From contig CAYJXJ010000199.1 of assembly GCA_964374095.1 (NCBI GenBank), positions 1 through 7,836 on the forward strand: a DNA stretch of 7,836 bases, written 5' to 3'. The position numbers were made by a program, and so were the translations under genes. Origin of the DNA: CAYJXJ01 sp964374095 (GTDB taxonomy: Bacteria; Elusimicrobiota; Elusimicrobia; UBA1565; UBA9628). The notes under the pieces were generated by a model. The model had not been told where the DNA came from, made no database searches, and saw only the letters and a list, made by a program, of their open reading frames with translations. This document shows positions 6,375 through 7,836 of the stretch, in pieces (position 1 is the first letter of the stretch; each line of letters opens with the position of its first letter).

Positions 6375-6793
6375 CGGCCGCTTCCGGTTCGGTGACGCCC
6401 CCGCGTCCCCGCCGGGTCCTCATCGCCAAGCCCGGCCTTGACGGGCACGACCGGGGGGCGAAGGTCATCGTCCGCCACCTGCGCGACGCGGGCTTCGAGG
6501 TGATCTACACCGGCATCCGCCAGACTCCCGAGATGATCGCCCAAGCCGCGCTCCAGGAGGACGTCGATGCCGTGGGGCTCTCCCTGCTCTCGGGGGCGCA
6601 CATGACCCTCTTCCCCGAGGTCGTGCGCCAACTGCGCCGCCGGGGGCTCAAGCAGGTTCTCGTATTCGGCGGCGGGATCGTGCCGGATGAGGACATCCCG
6701 GTCCTCAAGAAGAAGGGCGTGGCCGCGGTCTTCGGCCCGGGGACTTCCCTGTCGGCCATCGCCGACTATCTCAAGACCGCTTTCGGTGACTAG
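6371..6793 (+). CDS. mcmA2: Methylmalonyl-CoA mutase, B12-binding (small) subunit
   Basis: Binds adenosylcobalamin and pairs with the large subunit encoded at 1847 to form the active mutase. The 140 aa make a single Rossmann-like cobalamin domain. The base-off, His-on signature DxHxxG is present as Asp24-x-His26-x-x-Gly29 (in KPGLDGHDRGAK); His26 is the lower cobalt ligand. The other two family motifs follow: SxL at Ser71-Leu73 (GLSLLSG) and the glycine-rich FGGGIVP (99-105). The ATG overlaps the stop of the GAF-HD gene (ATGA), and the 3' end overlaps meaB by 8 nt, so translation is probably coupled to both. The first 12 residues (MTAASGSVTPPR) are a flexible extension. Separate small subunits also serve other acyl-CoA mutases, but the MCM-type residues of the large subunit favour methylmalonyl-CoA. 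Confidence 0.94.
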   Translation: MTAASGSVTPPRPRRVLIAKPGLDGHDRGAKVIVRHLRDAGFEVIYTGIRQTPEMIAQAALQEDVDAVGLSLLSGAHMTLFPEVVRQLRRRGLKQVLVFGGGIVPDEDIPVLKKKGVAAVFGPGTSLSAIADYLKTAFGD

Positions 6794-7787
6794 GCCCGGG
6801 ATCCAGGCTCTCGCGGACAAGGTCCGCCGCGGGGATCACGCCGCCGCGTCCCGGGCCTTGACCCTGGTCATCGACGAGGCCCCCGAGGCCGCCCAGTTGT
6901 CCAGTATTTTTTTCAGGGCTTCCGGATCGGTGCAGAAAGTCGGTGTTTGCGGGCCGCCCGGCGCGGGCAAGTCCACCCTGTCCGGCCGCCTCATCGCCCG
7001 CTTCCGGGCCCGGAAGCTCCGGGTCGCGGTTCTCGCCGTCGATCCGTCGAGCCACGTCACCGGCGGCGCCTTCCTCGGCGACCGCCTGCGCATCCAGGAG
7101 CACGCTCTCGACCCGGGGGTCTTCATCCGCAGCCTCGCCACGCGGGGCATGGTGGGGGGGCTCTCCTACACGATCTTCGGCGCGGTCCATGTCCTGGAGG
7201 CCGCCGGATTCGGGCGGATCATCATCGAGACCGTCGGCACCGGCCAGGACGAGGTCGAGATCGGGCGCGTGGCCGACAGCGTGGTTTACGTGACCACGCC
7301 CCAGCTCGGAGACGAGATCCAGGCCATGAAGGCCGGGGTCATGGAGGTCGGAGATTTTTTCGTGGTCAACAAGGCCGATCTCGGCGGACGCGACAAGGCC
7401 GTCGCCGACCTGCGCTCGGCCTTGAGCTTGGGCGCCGCCGGGCCGCAACGGACTTCCAGTGGCGGCCCGGCGCCTGCCGCTGCCGCGGCAGGCAAGCCCC
7501 GCGGCTGGGAGCCTCCGGTCATCGCGGCCTCGGCAACGCTGGGCGAGGGAATCGCCGAGCTCGCCGAGGCCCTCGACAAGCATTGGAAGTTCCTGGGGGA
7601 GGGCGAAGGGCGTCGGCGCTTGAAGGCCCAGCACCGCGAGGAGGTCTCCCTCTTTCTCTCCCGCCGGCTCTACCAGAGCGCCGTGGACAGCCTGTCGGAC
7701 CGCAGCCTCGATGACTTGTTGGAGCACAAGACCGACCCCGGGACGCTCGGCCGGGAACTGCTCGCGAAGCTGACCGGACGGCGCTAG
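6786..7787 (+). CDS. meaB: MeaB/ArgK-type GTPase chaperone of methylmalonyl-CoA mutase
   Basis: G3E-family GTPase that gates delivery of adenosylcobalamin to the mutase and protects it from inactivation; human MMAA is the counterpart. GTG 6786 gives 333 aa, close to the family size, and the N terminus TRPGIQALADKVRRGD matches the usual helical start. An open frame reaches back to 6687 inside mcmA2, but that stretch is not family-like. Motifs: Walker A GPPGAGKST (56-64), VDPSSHVTGGAFLGDR (85-100), LATRGMVGGLS (117-127), ETVGTGQDE (148-156) and the guanine-specificity motif NKAD (195-198). The usual GQSE reads GQDE. Residues about 217-239 are a Gly/Pro/Ala-rich insertion before the family-like WEPPV, containing a 9-bp inverted repeat. 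It overlaps mcmA2 by 8 nt and closes the operon; no terminator is visible downstream. Confidence 0.94.
   Translation: MTRPGIQALADKVRRGDHAAASRALTLVIDEAPEAAQLSSIFFRASGSVQKVGVCGPPGAGKSTLSGRLIARFRARKLRVAVLAVDPSSHVTGGAFLGDRLRIQEHALDPGVFIRSLATRGMVGGLSYTIFGAVHVLEAAGFGRIIIETVGTGQDEVEIGRVADSVVYVTTPQLGDEIQAMKAGVMEVGDFFVVNKADLGGRDKAVADLRSALSLGAAGPQRTSSGGPAPAAAAAGKPRGWEPPVIAASATLGEGIAELAEALDKHWKFLGEGEGRRRLKAQHREEVSLFLSRRLYQSAVDSLSDRSLDDLLEHKTDPGTLGRELLAKLTGRR
7472..7493. repeat. 9-bp inverted repeat inside meaB linker
   Basis: GCCTGCCGC (7472-7480) and GCGGCAGGC (7485-7493) are perfect reverse complements with a TGCC loop. They encode the alanine-rich part of an extra linker in MeaB. It may mark a small palindromic insertion or replication slippage; G+C-rich DNA also makes such repeats easily. 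Confidence 0.5.
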
Positions 7788-7836
7788 TGTAGTGGCCCAT
7801 AAATAGCTTGACAGTAGCCCTCGACGTAGGCTATGC
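7788..7836 (+). promoter_or_regulatory. Possible promoter or mobile-element end at the right edge
   Basis: Non-coding stretch after meaB, visibly lower in G+C than the operon. It contains a perfect TTGACA (7808-7813) and, 18 bp on, TATGC at the window end, which could be the first part of a -10 box. It starts TGTAGTGG directly after the meaB stop; the 9-mer TAGTGTAGT (7785-7793) occurs inverted at 1111-1119 beside the left element. TAGCC (7815-7819) and GGCTA (7829-7833) could form a weak stem without a T-run, so it is not a convincing terminator. Confidence 0.3.

Noticed and set aside
6687..6785. Upstream start for meaB
   Set aside because: The extra 33 residues are Arg/Ser-rich, lie wholly inside mcmA2 and do not resemble a MeaB N terminus; GTG 6786 fits the family.
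6771..7727. 318-codon minus-strand open frame
   Set aside because: Shadow of meaB, whose GTPase motifs are complete on the plus strand.
1..7836. CRISPR array, tRNA or rRNA genes
   Set aside because: No regularly spaced direct repeats and no recognisable tRNA or rRNA sequence were seen on either strand.

Overview
The window is G+C-rich, tightly packed bacterial DNA. A leftward transposase gene runs off the left edge, and everything else is transcribed rightward. The host is probably an uncultured Gram-negative bacterium: it has a type IV pilus/type II secretion assembly ATPase and a B12-dependent acyl-CoA mutase split into two subunits. Elusimicrobiota or a deltaproteobacterial-type lineage would fit, but the phylum cannot be fixed from this sequence.

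Left part (1 to about 1116): the 5' end of an insertion sequence. Its transposase reads on the minus strand and has a D-60-D-35-E integrase-type core. The natural ATG (987) lies inside a nested inverted repeat (982-1042) that could hide it in mRNA. The reading frame breaks just after this start, so the copy may be dead.

Accessory part (about 1090-1824): a type II toxin-antitoxin pair, a ribbon-helix-helix antitoxin overlapping a PIN (VapC-type) ribonuclease by ATGA. A consensus -35 with 17-bp spacing precedes it. The antitoxin has no normal start codon where its first strand should begin. After the toxin comes a perfect 30-bp inverted repeat with a 3-base loop (1762-1824), filling almost all of the space before the next gene.

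Main operon (1847-7787): five genes with 2-nt gaps or overlaps. They are the methylmalonyl-CoA mutase catalytic subunit, a PilB/GspE-type ATPase, a GAF plus HD-GYP-like protein with altered catalytic motifs, the B12-binding mutase subunit, and the MeaB GTPase that protects and reloads the mutase. Genes 1, 4 and 5 form one enzyme system interconverting methylmalonyl-CoA and succinyl-CoA. Genes 2 and 3 belong to pilus assembly/secretion and signalling, and sit between the two halves of the enzyme. No epimerase or propionyl-CoA carboxylase gene is in view.

Right edge (7788-7836): a short non-coding stretch. It starts with nine bases (with the end of meaB) that recur inverted near the left element, and holds a perfect TTGACA box, so a second mobile element or a new transcription unit may begin there.
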